From Aquabacter sediminis (GTDB lineage Bacteria; Pseudomonadota; Alphaproteobacteria; Rhizobiales; Xanthobacteraceae), in the NCBI RefSeq assembly GCF_028863665.1, contig NZ_JARBFX010000006.1, positions 124,001 to 188,000 of the forward strand: a stretch of DNA of 64,000 nucleotides. Reading direction: 5' to 3'. The position numbers and the translations under genes were made by a program. The notes under the pieces were generated by a model, which saw only the letters and a program-made list of their open reading frames with translations, made no database searches and was not told the origin of the DNA. How positions within the stretch are numbered: position 1 is the first letter of the stretch; every line of letters starts with the position of its first letter. This document shows, piece by piece, positions 50,047-58,708 of the stretch.

Positions 50047-50742
50047 CTATTTCCGCACGATGATGTAGCCGCGCGACTTATGCACGGACCCGTCTTCCGT
50101 GTTCATGGCCGCGAACAAGCGCTCGGCTGGGATCCAACTGGGCGGCAGCTTGTAGCGCGCCACATCCAGGAAGAGGAAAGCGTCGGCCTCCGCATTATAG
50201 GCGGCGATGGGCGAGAAATGCCCGCCGCCCTCCTGGCCGAGCGTCTGCCGGAAGACATTCACCAGCAGCACCGCATTCTCGTCCGCCAGCGCTTTGCGCG
50301 CGGCGGTGCGGAAGGCGGCAAGGTCGGTATCCTGCGCATGCACCGCCTCCGCCTTGGCCCCGGCGGCGTTGAGCAGGCGGGTCAGTTCCTCCAGCGTCAG
50401 GCCCTGCGACTGGACGGCGAGCACCGGCTTCACCTCCAGCACCGCGCGGCTGAAAATGTTCTGCTGGTCCCAATATTCGTAAGGGTACCACTGGGGGGAC
50501 AAAGGCGGCGCCACGCGCAGCGCATTGAGCGCCATGACCGCCGATGCCACGCCGCAGAAGGCCTGATTCTGCTCGGACACGAAGGCGGACATCAAGGGCC
50601 AGAAGGCGGCCTTCTCGCTCGCCGTGTCGAACAGGCGGGCCGTCTGCGGGGACGGCACATAGACCAGCGCATCGCCTGCATGAGCCGGCCCTGCCAGCGC
50701 CAGCGCCAGGAGTGCGGCGCAAACACGAAGATGCAGTTTCAT
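50047..50742 (-). CDS. Phytochelatin synthase-like exported protein
   Basis: 231 residues with a signal peptide (about 22 residues). The papain-like catalytic triad is visible: Cys63 in NQAFCGVASAVMAL, His in GGGHFSPIAAY and Asp in FLFLDVARYKLP. Bacterial homologues such as those of cyanobacteria cleave glycine from glutathione, producing gamma-glutamylcysteine, rather than making long phytochelatins. The lack of the C-terminal domain of plant enzymes fits this. Export would place it in the periplasm. It follows the TRAP permease genes on the same strand after a 186-bp gap; no metal regulator is nearby. Confidence 0.88.
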   Translation of the reverse strand: MKLHLRVCAALLALALAGPAHAGDALVYVPSPQTARLFDTASEKAAFWPLMSAFVSEQNQAFCGVASAVMALNALRVAPPLSPQWYPYEYWDQQNIFSRAVLEVKPVLAVQSQGLTLEELTRLLNAAGAKAEAVHAQDTDLAAFRTAARKALADENAVLLVNVFRQTLGQEGGGHFSPIAAYNAEADAFLFLDVARYKLPPSWIPAERLFAAMNTEDGSVHKSRGYIIVRK

Positions 50743-50928
50743 GGCCCCCTGAGCTCCCGCCTGCGGATGCCGGGGCAGCGCGCCACGCCGCGTGCCGTCC
50801 CGTCGGCGCCTTCAGTCAAGCTCGTGATAGGGACCGGCAGGAGCCAGGGCAACGGCACAAAAGCGCAGCATGCGAAAACGCTGCGGGAGGACGGCCCGGC
50901 CGGGCCCCAGGCGCGGCCGGGCGTTGCT

Positions 50929-52848
50929 TCAGAACTTCAGTTCGGGCGGAGGCAAGTCGCTGGTGGGCGGCGCCAGATTGTCGAACTGCTGTTGCACCGC
51001 GTTCTGGTCGAGCTGAATGCCGCCGCTCTTATAGTGCGTGACCATGCCCGGGAAGAGGATCACCAGCGAGACCATGATCAACTGAATGCACACGAAAGGC
51101 ACCGCGCCCCAATAGATCTGGCCCGTGGTCACCGGCTCCATGCGCTTGCCGGTGATCTTGTCCAGATACGGCACCTTGGGGGCGACCGAGCGCAGGAAGA
51201 ACAGGGCGAAGCCGAAGGGCGGGTGCATGAACGAGGTCTGCATGTTCACCGCCAGGATGACGCCGAACCAGATCAGGTCGATGCCCAGCTTGTCGGCCGC
51301 GGGGCCCAGCAGCGGGATGATGATGAAGGCCAGCTCGAAATAATCGAGGAAGAAGGCCAGGAAGAAGACCAGGATGTTGACCACGATCAGGAAGCCCGCC
51401 TGGCCGCCCGGCATGGAGACCAGCAGCTCTTCCACCCATTTGTGCCCGTCGACTCCATAGAAGGTCAGGGAGAAGACGCGCGCGCCGAGCAGGATGAAGA
51501 GCACAAAGGCCGAGAGCTTGGCGGTGGAGAAGGTGGCCTGCCGCATGAGGTCGAACTTCAGGCGGCCGCGCCCGGCCGCCAGGAGCAGCGCGCCCACCGA
51601 GCCCATGGCGCCGCCTTCCGTCGGCGTGGCGACGCCGATGAAGATGGTGCCCAGCACCAGGAAGATCAGCGCCAGTGGCGGCACCATCACGAAGATGACC
51701 TGCTCGGCGAGGCGCGAAAGCAGGTTGAGGCGGGCCACCTTGTTGATGACCGCCACCACGAAGGCAAGGCCCACCGTGATGGACATGGCCAGCACCACAT
51801 AGTCGGCGCCGAACTTCACCGAGGTGCGGTTCATGAGCACGATGGCGGCGGCAATGGCGAGCGCCAGCGCGATGAACAGCGAAGCGGTCAGCAACCGCGC
51901 CGCACCCGCCAGGATGAAGAACAGCAGGACAAAGGAGACCACGGCCCAGACGGCGAGGTTCGCCACACCGGGAATGAGGTCCGCCGTCAGGCCCGGCAGG
52001 GAGCCGGTGACGATCAGGACGGTGAAGCCGGCCGCCGCGATGGCGCCCAGGATGCGGGTGGGCAGGTGCTTCTGCTCGGGATCGCGCAGGTTCTGCGCCT
52101 CAAGCGGCAGGCCCGGCGCGGCACTCGGAAAGAAGGTGGCGACGATGAAGATGTAGCCCGCATAGAGGCACGCCAGCAGCATTCCGGGAATGAAGGCGCC
52201 CGTATACATGTCGCCCACCGAGCGGTTCAGCTGGTCGGCCATGACGATAAGCACGAGCGAAGGCGGGATGATCTGGGCCAGCGTTCCTGAGGCCGCGATG
52301 ACGCCCGAGGCGACCCGCCGATCATACCCATAGCGCAGCATGATGGGCAGCGAGATGAGGCCCATGGAAATGACCGAGGCCGCCACCACGCCGGTGGTCG
52401 CCGCCAGCAGGGCGCCCACGAAGATGACCGCATAGGCAAGGCCGCCGCGGATGGAGCCGAACACCTGGCCGATGGTGTCCAGGAGGTCCTCCGCCATGCC
52501 GGAGCGCTCCAGGATCAGGCCCATGAAGGTGAAGAAGGGCACCGCCAAGAGCACTTCGTTATTCATGGTGCCATAGACGCGCTCGGGCAGCGCCTGGAGG
52601 AAGTCGGGCCGGAACAGGCCGAGCTCAATGCCGATGAGGCCGAACAGCAGGCCGTTGGCGGCGAGCGCGAAGGCGACGGGATAGCCCAGCAGCAGGAACA
52701 CCACCAGCATGGCGAACATGATGGGCGCCATGTTGTGGGTGAACCAGCCGCGGAAGCCGGGTTCGGCAGCCAGTGCCAGGTCACTGGACACGGCGAACAA
52801 GAGGACGGCGGCGGCGAGAATCGCGCCGATCTTGGCGATGCGCTTCAT
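50929..52848 (-). CDS. TRAP transporter large permease (DctM, mannitol/chloroaromatic type)
   Basis: 639 residues, larger than the usual 430 for DctM, with about 15 hydrophobic segments and an N-terminal signal-like helix. The family segments are PVFFTFMGLILERSG-like LAVPFFTFMGLILERSG, GGLAYAVIFVGALLA and ASGTLAQIIPPSLVLIV. Size and style fit the COG4664-type (FcbT3-like) subgroup. Together with the small subunit it uses the sodium gradient to import organic acids. The ATG follows GGAGG. The substrate-binding protein is not present beside these genes. Confidence 0.88.
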   Translation of the reverse strand: MKRIAKIGAILAAAVLLFAVSSDLALAAEPGFRGWFTHNMAPIMFAMLVVFLLLGYPVAFALAANGLLFGLIGIELGLFRPDFLQALPERVYGTMNNEVLLAVPFFTFMGLILERSGMAEDLLDTIGQVFGSIRGGLAYAVIFVGALLAATTGVVAASVISMGLISLPIMLRYGYDRRVASGVIAASGTLAQIIPPSLVLIVMADQLNRSVGDMYTGAFIPGMLLACLYAGYIFIVATFFPSAAPGLPLEAQNLRDPEQKHLPTRILGAIAAAGFTVLIVTGSLPGLTADLIPGVANLAVWAVVSFVLLFFILAGAARLLTASLFIALALAIAAAIVLMNRTSVKFGADYVVLAMSITVGLAFVVAVINKVARLNLLSRLAEQVIFVMVPPLALIFLVLGTIFIGVATPTEGGAMGSVGALLLAAGRGRLKFDLMRQATFSTAKLSAFVLFILLGARVFSLTFYGVDGHKWVEELLVSMPGGQAGFLIVVNILVFFLAFFLDYFELAFIIIPLLGPAADKLGIDLIWFGVILAVNMQTSFMHPPFGFALFFLRSVAPKVPYLDKITGKRMEPVTTGQIYWGAVPFVCIQLIMVSLVILFPGMVTHYKSGGIQLDQNAVQQQFDNLAPPTSDLPPPELKF

Positions 52849-52861
52849 GGGGGCCTCCCGC

Positions 52862-53485
52862 TCAGGACTTGGGGTTCGCGGCGGGAACGCCGGTTCCATC
52901 AATGGTCGGCGCATCTGCCAGCAGGCGATCCACCTCGGCCGCCAGGACGCCATGGCTGCCCGCATTCTCGTGCGGGTCGTCCATTTTGCCGGTGATGATG
53001 GCGATGCGCTTGATGAGTTCCGAGATGGCTTGGATGAACAAGAGGGCGAAGCCGATGGGCACCAGCATCTTGGCGGGCCATTGGGGCAGGCCGCCGGCAT
53101 TCAGGGACTGCTCGTTGATCCGGTAAGAATTCAGGAAGAAGGGCCAGGAGGTGTAGAGCATCACCAGCGTGAAGGGCAGAAGGAAGAAGACGTGACCGAA
53201 AATGTCGATCCCGTCGCGCACCTTCTTGGGCAGGCGGAAGCTGACGATATCGATGCGGATGTGCTCGTTTTCCATCAGCGTCCAGGGCGAGCACATCAGG
53301 AACACCGCCGCGAACAGAACCCATTGCAGCTCCAGCCAGGAATTGGAGCTGGCGTCGAAAACCTTGCGGATGATGGCATTGAGGGCGGAGACGAGCACCG
53401 CCACCACGATGAGCCAAGCCACCGACTTGCCGATGCGCGCATTCACGGCATCGATCGCTCTGCTGAGCGCGAGCAGAAAGTTCAT
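52862..53485 (-). CDS. TRAP transporter small permease (DctQ)
   Basis: 207-residue inner-membrane subunit with four predicted helices and the DctQ pattern: a helix at WLIVVAVLVSALNAIIRK, the hydrophobic pair LQWVLFAAVFLMCSPW, MENEHIRIDI and PLPFTLVMLYTSW-type segments. It precedes dctM by 13 bp on the same strand, the standard Q-M order. The C-terminal tail is acidic and soluble. There is no dctP within reach on either side, so the binding protein must be encoded elsewhere. Confidence 0.88.
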   Translation of the reverse strand: MNFLLALSRAIDAVNARIGKSVAWLIVVAVLVSALNAIIRKVFDASSNSWLELQWVLFAAVFLMCSPWTLMENEHIRIDIVSFRLPKKVRDGIDIFGHVFFLLPFTLVMLYTSWPFFLNSYRINEQSLNAGGLPQWPAKMLVPIGFALLFIQAISELIKRIAIITGKMDDPHENAGSHGVLAAEVDRLLADAPTIDGTGVPAANPKS

Positions 53486-53891
53486 GACGCAACCCCTCGG
53501 CGCGGTTTCCGTTCGGAACGGCGGTCTCATTGAATGGGCCGCCATTGGCCGGGCAACATACGGACCCGGCATGAGCATTCAAGTACGAAACCGCACGGAG
53601 ACTGGATTTCCCGCCGTTTGGAGTCCCGTTCTACGCCTTTCGTCTAAGCTGATGGGGCGCAAGCAACTGAACAGAGCGACCTGGCCGTGTGAGTTGCCTG
53701 CGTTTAAGGCATCTCACCATCTTGCCCATCGTCGCATCAGCGCCTCAAGCGGGGCGGACCGGGGGCGAAACGATCAAGCTCTGCGGAATTTGCGTAACGA
53801 GACTGAGAATATTCCAGGCTAGACTTTCCTCGAATCGCCTCCCTCCGGCCTGTCCGGAGCGAGAAGGCGTGCAGGATCGAGGACCCCGCCC
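53486..53891. other. Intergenic gap between dctQ and the DUF5993-type gene
   Basis: 406 bp separating divergently transcribed units. It should hold two opposing promoters. It is slightly AT-richer around 53760-53820. I could not place boxes confidently and saw no RNA gene or ORF with support. Confidence 0.5.
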
Positions 53892-54047
53892 ATGATGTCC
53901 CTGCCCTTCTTCGGCATGTGCCTCGCCTTCATCCTTGTGATGGCAGGCAGGCGCCTTGCCTCCATCACCGTCTTCACCTTTTCGTTCGCGGTGCTGCTTG
54001 TCCTGTTCCGGATGCATGCCACCGACGCGCTCAACCTCAACCTTTGA
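53892..54047 (+). CDS. DUF5993-type 51-residue membrane protein
   Basis: Short gene missed by length-filtered ORF calling. ATG 53892 (an ATG-ATG pair) to TGA 54045-54047 gives 51 residues with two hydrophobic helices: PFFGMCLAFILVMAGRR and TVFTFSFAVLLVLFRM, ending HATDALNLNL. Small proteins of this kind (DUF5993) are found next to dsbB, and the conserved ending HATDxLNL fits. dsbB starts 7 bp after the stop, so they form one unit. A role as an accessory of DsbB is plausible but not shown. Confidence 0.75.
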   Translation: MMSLPFFGMCLAFILVMAGRRLASITVFTFSFAVLLVLFRMHATDALNLNL

Positions 54048-54054
54048 GCGCGCC

Positions 54055-54615
54055 ATGACTTCAGACATCTCCCGCGCCCTCAACGCGCTCGGCCTGATCG
54101 CCATCTGCGCGGTGCTCGCCTTCGCCTTTGCCGACCAGTTCCTGAACAATGACCTGCCCTGCCCGCTCTGCCTGTTGCAGCGTGGCGGCTTCGTGCTGGC
54201 GGGCTTCGGACTCGCCCTCAACATCAAGTTCGGCCCGCGCCCGAGCCACTATGCGATGATGATCCTGGCCTCCTTCGGCGGCGGCGGGGTGGCAACGCGC
54301 CAGGTCTTGCTGCACATCCTGCCGGGCTCGGGCAGCTATGGCGACGCCTTTGCCGGACTGCACTTCTACACCTGGGCGGACATCGTCTTCATCCTGATCG
54401 GCATTGGCGGCGCCCTCATGCTGCTGTTCGATCGCCAATTCGAGGACAGCGATCGGCCGGCGGCGCGCACCACTGGCCTTGGGCTCGCGGCATTGGCCTT
54501 CGCGGTGCTGATCGCCTTCGCCAACGGGGTGTCGACGGTGGCCGAGTGCGGTGGGGGCCTGTGCCCGGACAACCCGACCTCCTATCAGCTGCTCACCCCG
54601 GCGCCCGCCCGCTGA
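54055..54615 (+). CDS. dsbB: Disulfide bond formation protein B
   Basis: 186-residue inner-membrane quinone reductase that reoxidises DsbA. Four to five helices. The first periplasmic Cys pair is C36-x2-C39 in LPCPLCLLQRGG. The second pair is C165 and C170 near the C-terminus (AECGGGLCPD). The spacing of the second pair is wider and its position at the tail is typical of the alphaproteobacterial DsbB/DsbI-like group. ATG 54055 follows the DUF5993-type gene. The secreted CVNH and trp-operon proteins carry the cysteines such a system would oxidise. Confidence 0.9.
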   Translation: MTSDISRALNALGLIAICAVLAFAFADQFLNNDLPCPLCLLQRGGFVLAGFGLALNIKFGPRPSHYAMMILASFGGGGVATRQVLLHILPGSGSYGDAFAGLHFYTWADIVFILIGIGGALMLLFDRQFEDSDRPAARTTGLGLAALAFAVLIAFANGVSTVAECGGGLCPDNPTSYQLLTPAPAR

Positions 54616-54743
54616 GGCGCCACGCCGCTCCCGACGGCCATGGCGCGTCGCCGGGGTGCCCCCATGCCCGTGAGAAGAGGCGACCCCCACCGTCGCCGCG
54701 CCCGAAGCCGGGCGGACGGATCGCGGGAAGTCTGGATTTTCCC

Positions 54744-55721
54744 ATGCCTGCCTCACCGCCTGCCTCACCGCCTGCCTCCCTGGCTGCCCGCATCTTCCAG
54801 CGCCTGTTCGACGCGCCCTATGTCCTGCTCTCGGCCACGGCCTTCCTGTGGGCGGCAAACATGGTGCTCGGGCGGTATGTGGCCGGCCATATCCCGCCGA
54901 TCGCCCTGTCCACCCTGCGTTGGACCGGCGCGACGATGATCCTCCTGCCTTTCGCCTGGAAGCAATTGGTGGCCGACGCACCGGTCATCCGGCGCTCATT
55001 TCCGACCCTCATCCTCCTCTCGGCGGCGGGCATCGCGTCCTACAACGCGCTCTCCTATTACGGCCTGCAATATACGGAGGCGCTCCACGGCGTCCTGCTG
55101 CAATCCATCTCGCCGCTGCTGATCGCCATCTGGAGCCTGATGCTGTTCGGCGACCGCATCACGCGCGGCCAGGGTGTGGGCATCCTGGTCTCGTTCGTGG
55201 GCGTCATCATCATCATCAGCCGCGGCGACCTGGACGTGCTGTTGCACCTCCATCCCAATGTGGGGGACCTCTGGATCCTCTTCGCGCTGGTGATCTATGC
55301 CCTTTATGCCGCAATCCTGCGCCTGCGCCCGCCCATGCGCCAATTGTCCTTCCTGGCCACCATCATGGCGCTGGGCTCGCTCATGCTGGTCCCCTTCGCC
55401 TTGTGGGAGATGGCATCTGGATACCTCCTGACATTCGACGGCGTGACCATCTGGACCTTGCTGTTCGTGATGACCGGCCCTTCGCTCGTCGCCTACCTCT
55501 TCTTCAACCGGGGCGTTCAACTGGTGGGCGCCAACCGGGCCGCGCCCTTCTTCCATCTCATGCCCGTCTTCGGCTCGGCCTTGGCTGTTGTGTTCCTGGG
55601 GGAGGCGCTGGAATGGTATCATGGCGCCGGCTACGCCTTGGTCATTGCCGGCATCTTCACCGCCACGCGCTCGGCCAAGGGACCCAACACGTCAGCTGAC
55701 GAACCGCCCGCGGGAAGATAG
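54744..55721 (+). CDS. EamA-family (DMT) transporter
   Basis: 325-residue membrane protein with ten hydrophobic segments in two EamA repeats (about residues 25-160 and 170-310). Family segments SATAFLWAANMVLGRYV and PLLIAIWSLMLFGDRI are clear. The N-terminus has a short MPASPPASPPAS repeat. Substrate and direction are not predictable; many members export amino acids or metabolites. ATG 54744 gives the standard start. It follows dsbB by 128 bp. Confidence 0.88.
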   Translation: MPASPPASPPASLAARIFQRLFDAPYVLLSATAFLWAANMVLGRYVAGHIPPIALSTLRWTGATMILLPFAWKQLVADAPVIRRSFPTLILLSAAGIASYNALSYYGLQYTEALHGVLLQSISPLLIAIWSLMLFGDRITRGQGVGILVSFVGVIIIISRGDLDVLLHLHPNVGDLWILFALVIYALYAAILRLRPPMRQLSFLATIMALGSLMLVPFALWEMASGYLLTFDGVTIWTLLFVMTGPSLVAYLFFNRGVQLVGANRAAPFFHLMPVFGSALAVVFLGEALEWYHGAGYALVIAGIFTATRSAKGPNTSADEPPAGR

Positions 55722-56256
55722 CCGCAGGATAGACGCCCGAGCCGAAGCCCGGGCGCCGACATCCACACGCAGCACGCGTTCCAGAGGATCCGCATAACCG
55801 AGGGGGCTTTCTGCCCCGCGACGACGCTGGCATGTCGTGGGTGGCGGACCATGCGATGGCGCCGGGGGGCTGCCCACAGGCTCACGCGGCATAGCGTGTG
55901 GTCCCGAACCTCCTTGAACGCGCCCATCTCCCCATCCAACAGCACCGCGCTGAGCGCCCTGCGATGGGCAACGTCGCTCCGCGTGAGGACCCTGACCCTC
56001 CAGATCCACCCGATCCGCCCGATCCGCCCGATCCGCCCGATCCGCCCGATCCGCCCGATCCGCCCGATCCGCCCGATCCGCCCGATCCGCCCCCGGCTGA
56101 AACTTGGCAACAGCGTCAGAGCGCAAGTGAAATCATTCAAAAAGGAAGCGAGCCCCCCTCTACCGCTCACTTGCGGTATTAAAATACACTTCTCGTCGCG
56201 AAGGAACCTCCAACGTTGCCGGGCGTTCTGAACGTCGAGTACGGGGGAATTGCAGG
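55722..56256. other. Gene-poor region carrying a minisatellite
   Basis: 535 bp between the EamA gene and the first receiver gene with no recognisable gene. Its central feature is the 9-bp repeat at 55994-56092. A plus-strand frame from ATG 55964 to 56182 would give 72 residues, acidic and Pro-rich because each repeat reads Asp-Pro-Pro. No ribosome site supports it. The flanks show no homology I can name. Confidence 0.5.
55994..56092 (+). repeat. Tandem 9-bp minisatellite GATCCGCCC
   Basis: Nine perfect consecutive copies of GATCCGCCC occupy 56012-56092, preceded by two diverged units (55994-56011). On the plus strand it reads Asp-Pro-Pro repeats; on the minus strand the frames read Gly-Arg-Ile or Ala-Asp-Arg. 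A multiple of three keeps every frame open, which produces long shadow frames around it. Copy number is likely to vary between strains by slippage. Confidence 0.95.
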
Positions 56257-56658
56257 ATGGAAATGGCAAACCGGGCGCCCGACCCGTCACCGACGCCGGT
56301 GACCATATTGATCGTCGAAGACGAAGCCCTGGTGCGTCTCGTGCTGTCCGAAGCCCTGCGTGACGCGGGAATGCGGGTGGTGGAGGCCGCCACCGCGGAA
56401 GAGGCGGAGGCAGCCCTCAGGGCAGGTCTCCAGGTGGACCTTGTCTTCACCGACGTGCGGATGCCGGGCTCCTATGATGGCCTGGAGTTGGCGCGTCGGA
56501 TCAAGCGCGAGCGGGCGGACCTGCCGATCCTGGTGACATCGGGGCACCTGGATGCGGAAAGCGTGCGCCCCATCGCCGTCTTCGTGCCCAAGCCTTACGT
56601 CCTCAACGACGTGCTTTCCACCATCTCCTCGCTGCTGAAACGGAGCGCAAGCCTATGA
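56257..56658 (+). CDS. Single-domain response regulator (CheY-like)
   Basis: 133 residues covering just a receiver domain. The acidic pocket is in LIVEDEALV (residues 18-26), the phosphoacceptor is Asp66 in VFTDVRMPG, the Thr/Ser switch is VTSG at 93-96 and the Lys is K112 (VPKPY). All required residues are intact, so phosphotransfer is expected. No kinase or output domain gene is adjacent. The stop overlaps the next receiver gene by 4 nt. The partner kinase and target are unknown. Confidence 0.88.
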   Translation: MEMANRAPDPSPTPVTILIVEDEALVRLVLSEALRDAGMRVVEAATAEEAEAALRAGLQVDLVFTDVRMPGSYDGLELARRIKRERADLPILVTSGHLDAESVRPIAVFVPKPYVLNDVLSTISSLLKRSASL

Positions 56659-57065
56659 GATCTGACGACCCGCAGAAGGACGACCGTCCGGGCATCCTGA
56701 TCGTGGATGCCGACGTTGTGGTGCGGCACGTGCTTGCGGAATATCTGCGCGCCTGCGGCTATCTGGTCGCCGAGGCGGTGAGCGCGGATGAGGCCCTCGA
56801 CATCCTGGAGCACCAGGGCGAACGCATGGAGACGGTGCTCATCGACATGGATGCGCCCGGCACGCTCCAAGGCTTCAGCTTCGTGCGCCACCTGCGCACC
56901 ACCTATCCCGACCTCACGGTGGTGACCGCCGCCAGCACGGCCAAGGCCGCGGACCATGCCGCCGATTTATGCGACGAGGGGCCCATGCTGGCGCGCCCTT
57001 ATCATCCCCAGCAGGTCATGGACGAGATCCGCCGCCTCGTGGCAAAGGGCGAGCGCGCCCGTTAG
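56655..57065 (+). CDS. Second receiver-domain protein, degenerate active site
   Basis: 136-residue receiver, translationally coupled to the previous gene (ATGA). Acidic residues in IVDADVV and the phosphoacceptor candidate Asp64 in LIDMDAPG are kept. The conserved Lys that follows the fifth strand is replaced by Arg (LARPYHP, residue 114). This change usually weakens or abolishes normal activation, so it may be a pseudo-receiver or act as a partner of the first. It ends 75 bp before the convergent glmM. Confidence 0.75.
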   Translation: MRSDDPQKDDRPGILIVDADVVVRHVLAEYLRACGYLVAEAVSADEALDILEHQGERMETVLIDMDAPGTLQGFSFVRHLRTTYPDLTVVTAASTAKAADHAADLCDEGPMLARPYHPQQVMDEIRRLVAKGERAR

Positions 57066-57140
57066 AGCACGCTCTTTGCGCTTAGGAGACCAATGGATTG
57101 GCTGGGTTCAGCCGGATGGAGCCGCCCGCAGCGGCCGCCC

Positions 57141-58484
57141 TCAGGCGGCCACGCGGCGCAGGGCGTCGATGACCTCGTCGACCACATTTTCCACCAAGTC
57201 CCGGTCGTCGCCCTCGCCCATCACCCGGATCACCGGCTCCGTGCCGGAGGGACGGATCAACAGGCGGCCGTGATTGGCAAGGCGGCGCTCCGCATCGGCA
57301 ATGGCCACCTGAACCTCCTCATGCTCCAGCGGCGCACCGGAGCGATAGCGGACATTCTTGAGGATCTGCGGCAGCGGATCGAACCGGTGGCACACCTCCG
57401 AGACCGGCCGCTCCTGGCGCGCGACCACAGCGAGCACCTGGAGCGCGGCCAGCAGCCCGTCTCCCGTGGTGGAATAGTCGGACAAAATGATGTGGCCGGA
57501 CTGCTCGCCGCCCACATTGTAGCCATCGGCGCGCATGCGCTCGAGCACGTAGCGGTCACCCACAGACGTGCGTGCCAGGGACAGGCCCACATCCTGGAGG
57601 TAACGCTCCAGGCCCAGATTGGACATGACGGTGGCCACGATGCCGTCGCGCGACAGGCGGCCGTCTTCCTTGAAGCTCTCTGCCACCACCGCCATGATCT
57701 GGTCGCCATCGACCACATGGCCTTTCTCGTCGATGATCAAAACTCGGTCCGCATCGCCATCGAGCGCGATGCCGATGTCGGCGCGCACCTCATGCACCTT
57801 GGCCGCCAGAGCGGCCGGAGAGGTGGAGCCCACCTCCCGGTTGATGTTCATGCCGTCCGGCTCGGTGCCGATGGACACCACCTCGGCACCCAATTCCCAC
57901 AGCGCCTCGGGCGCCACGCGATAGGCCGCGCCATTGGCGCAGTCCACCACCACCCGCAGGCCCTCGAAGGATTGGTCACGGGGCAAGGTGCGCTTGGCAT
58001 ATTCGATATAGCGGGCATGCACGCCTTCCAGGCGCTTGGCGCGACCGATCTCCGCCGGCTTGGCGAGCTTGCGCGCAAGATCCTGGTCCACCAGTTCCTC
58101 GATCTCCTCCTCGATGGTATCGGAGAGCTTAAAGCCATCGGGGCCGAACAGCTTGATGCCGTTGTCATCGAAGGGATTGTGCGAGGCGGAGATCATGACG
58201 CCGAGATCCGCACGCATGGAGCGCGTCAGCATGCCCACCGCCGGGGTCGGCACCGGGCCGAGCAGCAGCACGTCCATGCCGACCGAGGTGAAGCCGGCCA
58301 CGAGCGCATTCTCGATCATGTAGCCCGACAGGCGCGTGTCCTTGCCGATCACCACCCGGTGCCGGTAGTCGCCACGCCGGAACGCCAGGCCCGCCGCCAT
58401 GCCCACCCGCAAGGCGAGGTCCGCGGTCAGCGTGCCATTGGCGCGCCCGCGCACGCCATCGGTTCCGAAATACTTGCGTGCCAT
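57141..58484 (-). CDS. glmM: Phosphoglucosamine mutase
   Basis: 447-residue enzyme interconverting glucosamine-6-phosphate and glucosamine-1-phosphate for peptidoglycan and LPS synthesis. The N-terminus [13 protein letters not shown], the active-site Ser101 in [10 protein letters not shown], the metal loop DGDADRV and the sugar loop GGEQSGHI are present, with [12 protein letters not shown] near the end. A GC hairpin (57133-57150) overlaps the gene's end. It is divergent from the PfkB kinase gene, 224 bp apart. Confidence 0.96.
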   Translation of the reverse strand: MARKYFGTDGVRGRANGTLTADLALRVGMAAGLAFRRGDYRHRVVIGKDTRLSGYMIENALVAGFTSVGMDVLLLGPVPTPAVGMLTRSMRADLGVMISASHNPFDDNGIKLFGPDGFKLSDTIEEEIEELVDQDLARKLAKPAEIGRAKRLEGVHARYIEYAKRTLPRDQSFEGLRVVVDCANGAAYRVAPEALWELGAEVVSIGTEPDGMNINREVGSTSPAALAAKVHEVRADIGIALDGDADRVLIIDEKGHVVDGDQIMAVVAESFKEDGRLSRDGIVATVMSNLGLERYLQDVGLSLARTSVGDRYVLERMRADGYNVGGEQSGHIILSDYSTTGDGLLAALQVLAVVARQERPVSEVCHRFDPLPQILKNVRYRSGAPLEHEEVQVAIADAERRLANHGRLLIRPSGTEPVIRVMGEGDDRDLVENVVDEVIDALRRVAA

Positions 58485-58708
58485 GCTTCAAGATCCTTCA
58501 ACGCAACTCCTGCCACCGTCGGCGGCCGATGCGTCCCGCCCCGCAGGCTGGGCCGCATCCAGGTCATAGAGCGGGAAGCACGCGGCGGTTTTCAAGTGGA
58601 ATTTCACCGCAGCGCCCGCGCACCGCATTCCGACATTGCCCTTGGACGGCTGGCGATGCTACGGCGAGAGAAACCTCTTCCTGGATTTCCTCACCCAAGA
58701 GCGTGGCC

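Noticed and set aside
50080-52290. Plus-strand frame of about 736 codons opposite dctM
   Set aside because: Antisense shadow with a Gly/Arg/His-rich, featureless product; the minus-strand TRAP genes are clearly real.
55631-56290. Minus-strand protein with (Arg-Ile-Gly)n repeats
   Set aside because: It is an artefact of the 9-bp repeat, which keeps all frames open; no ribosome site or homologous flanks.
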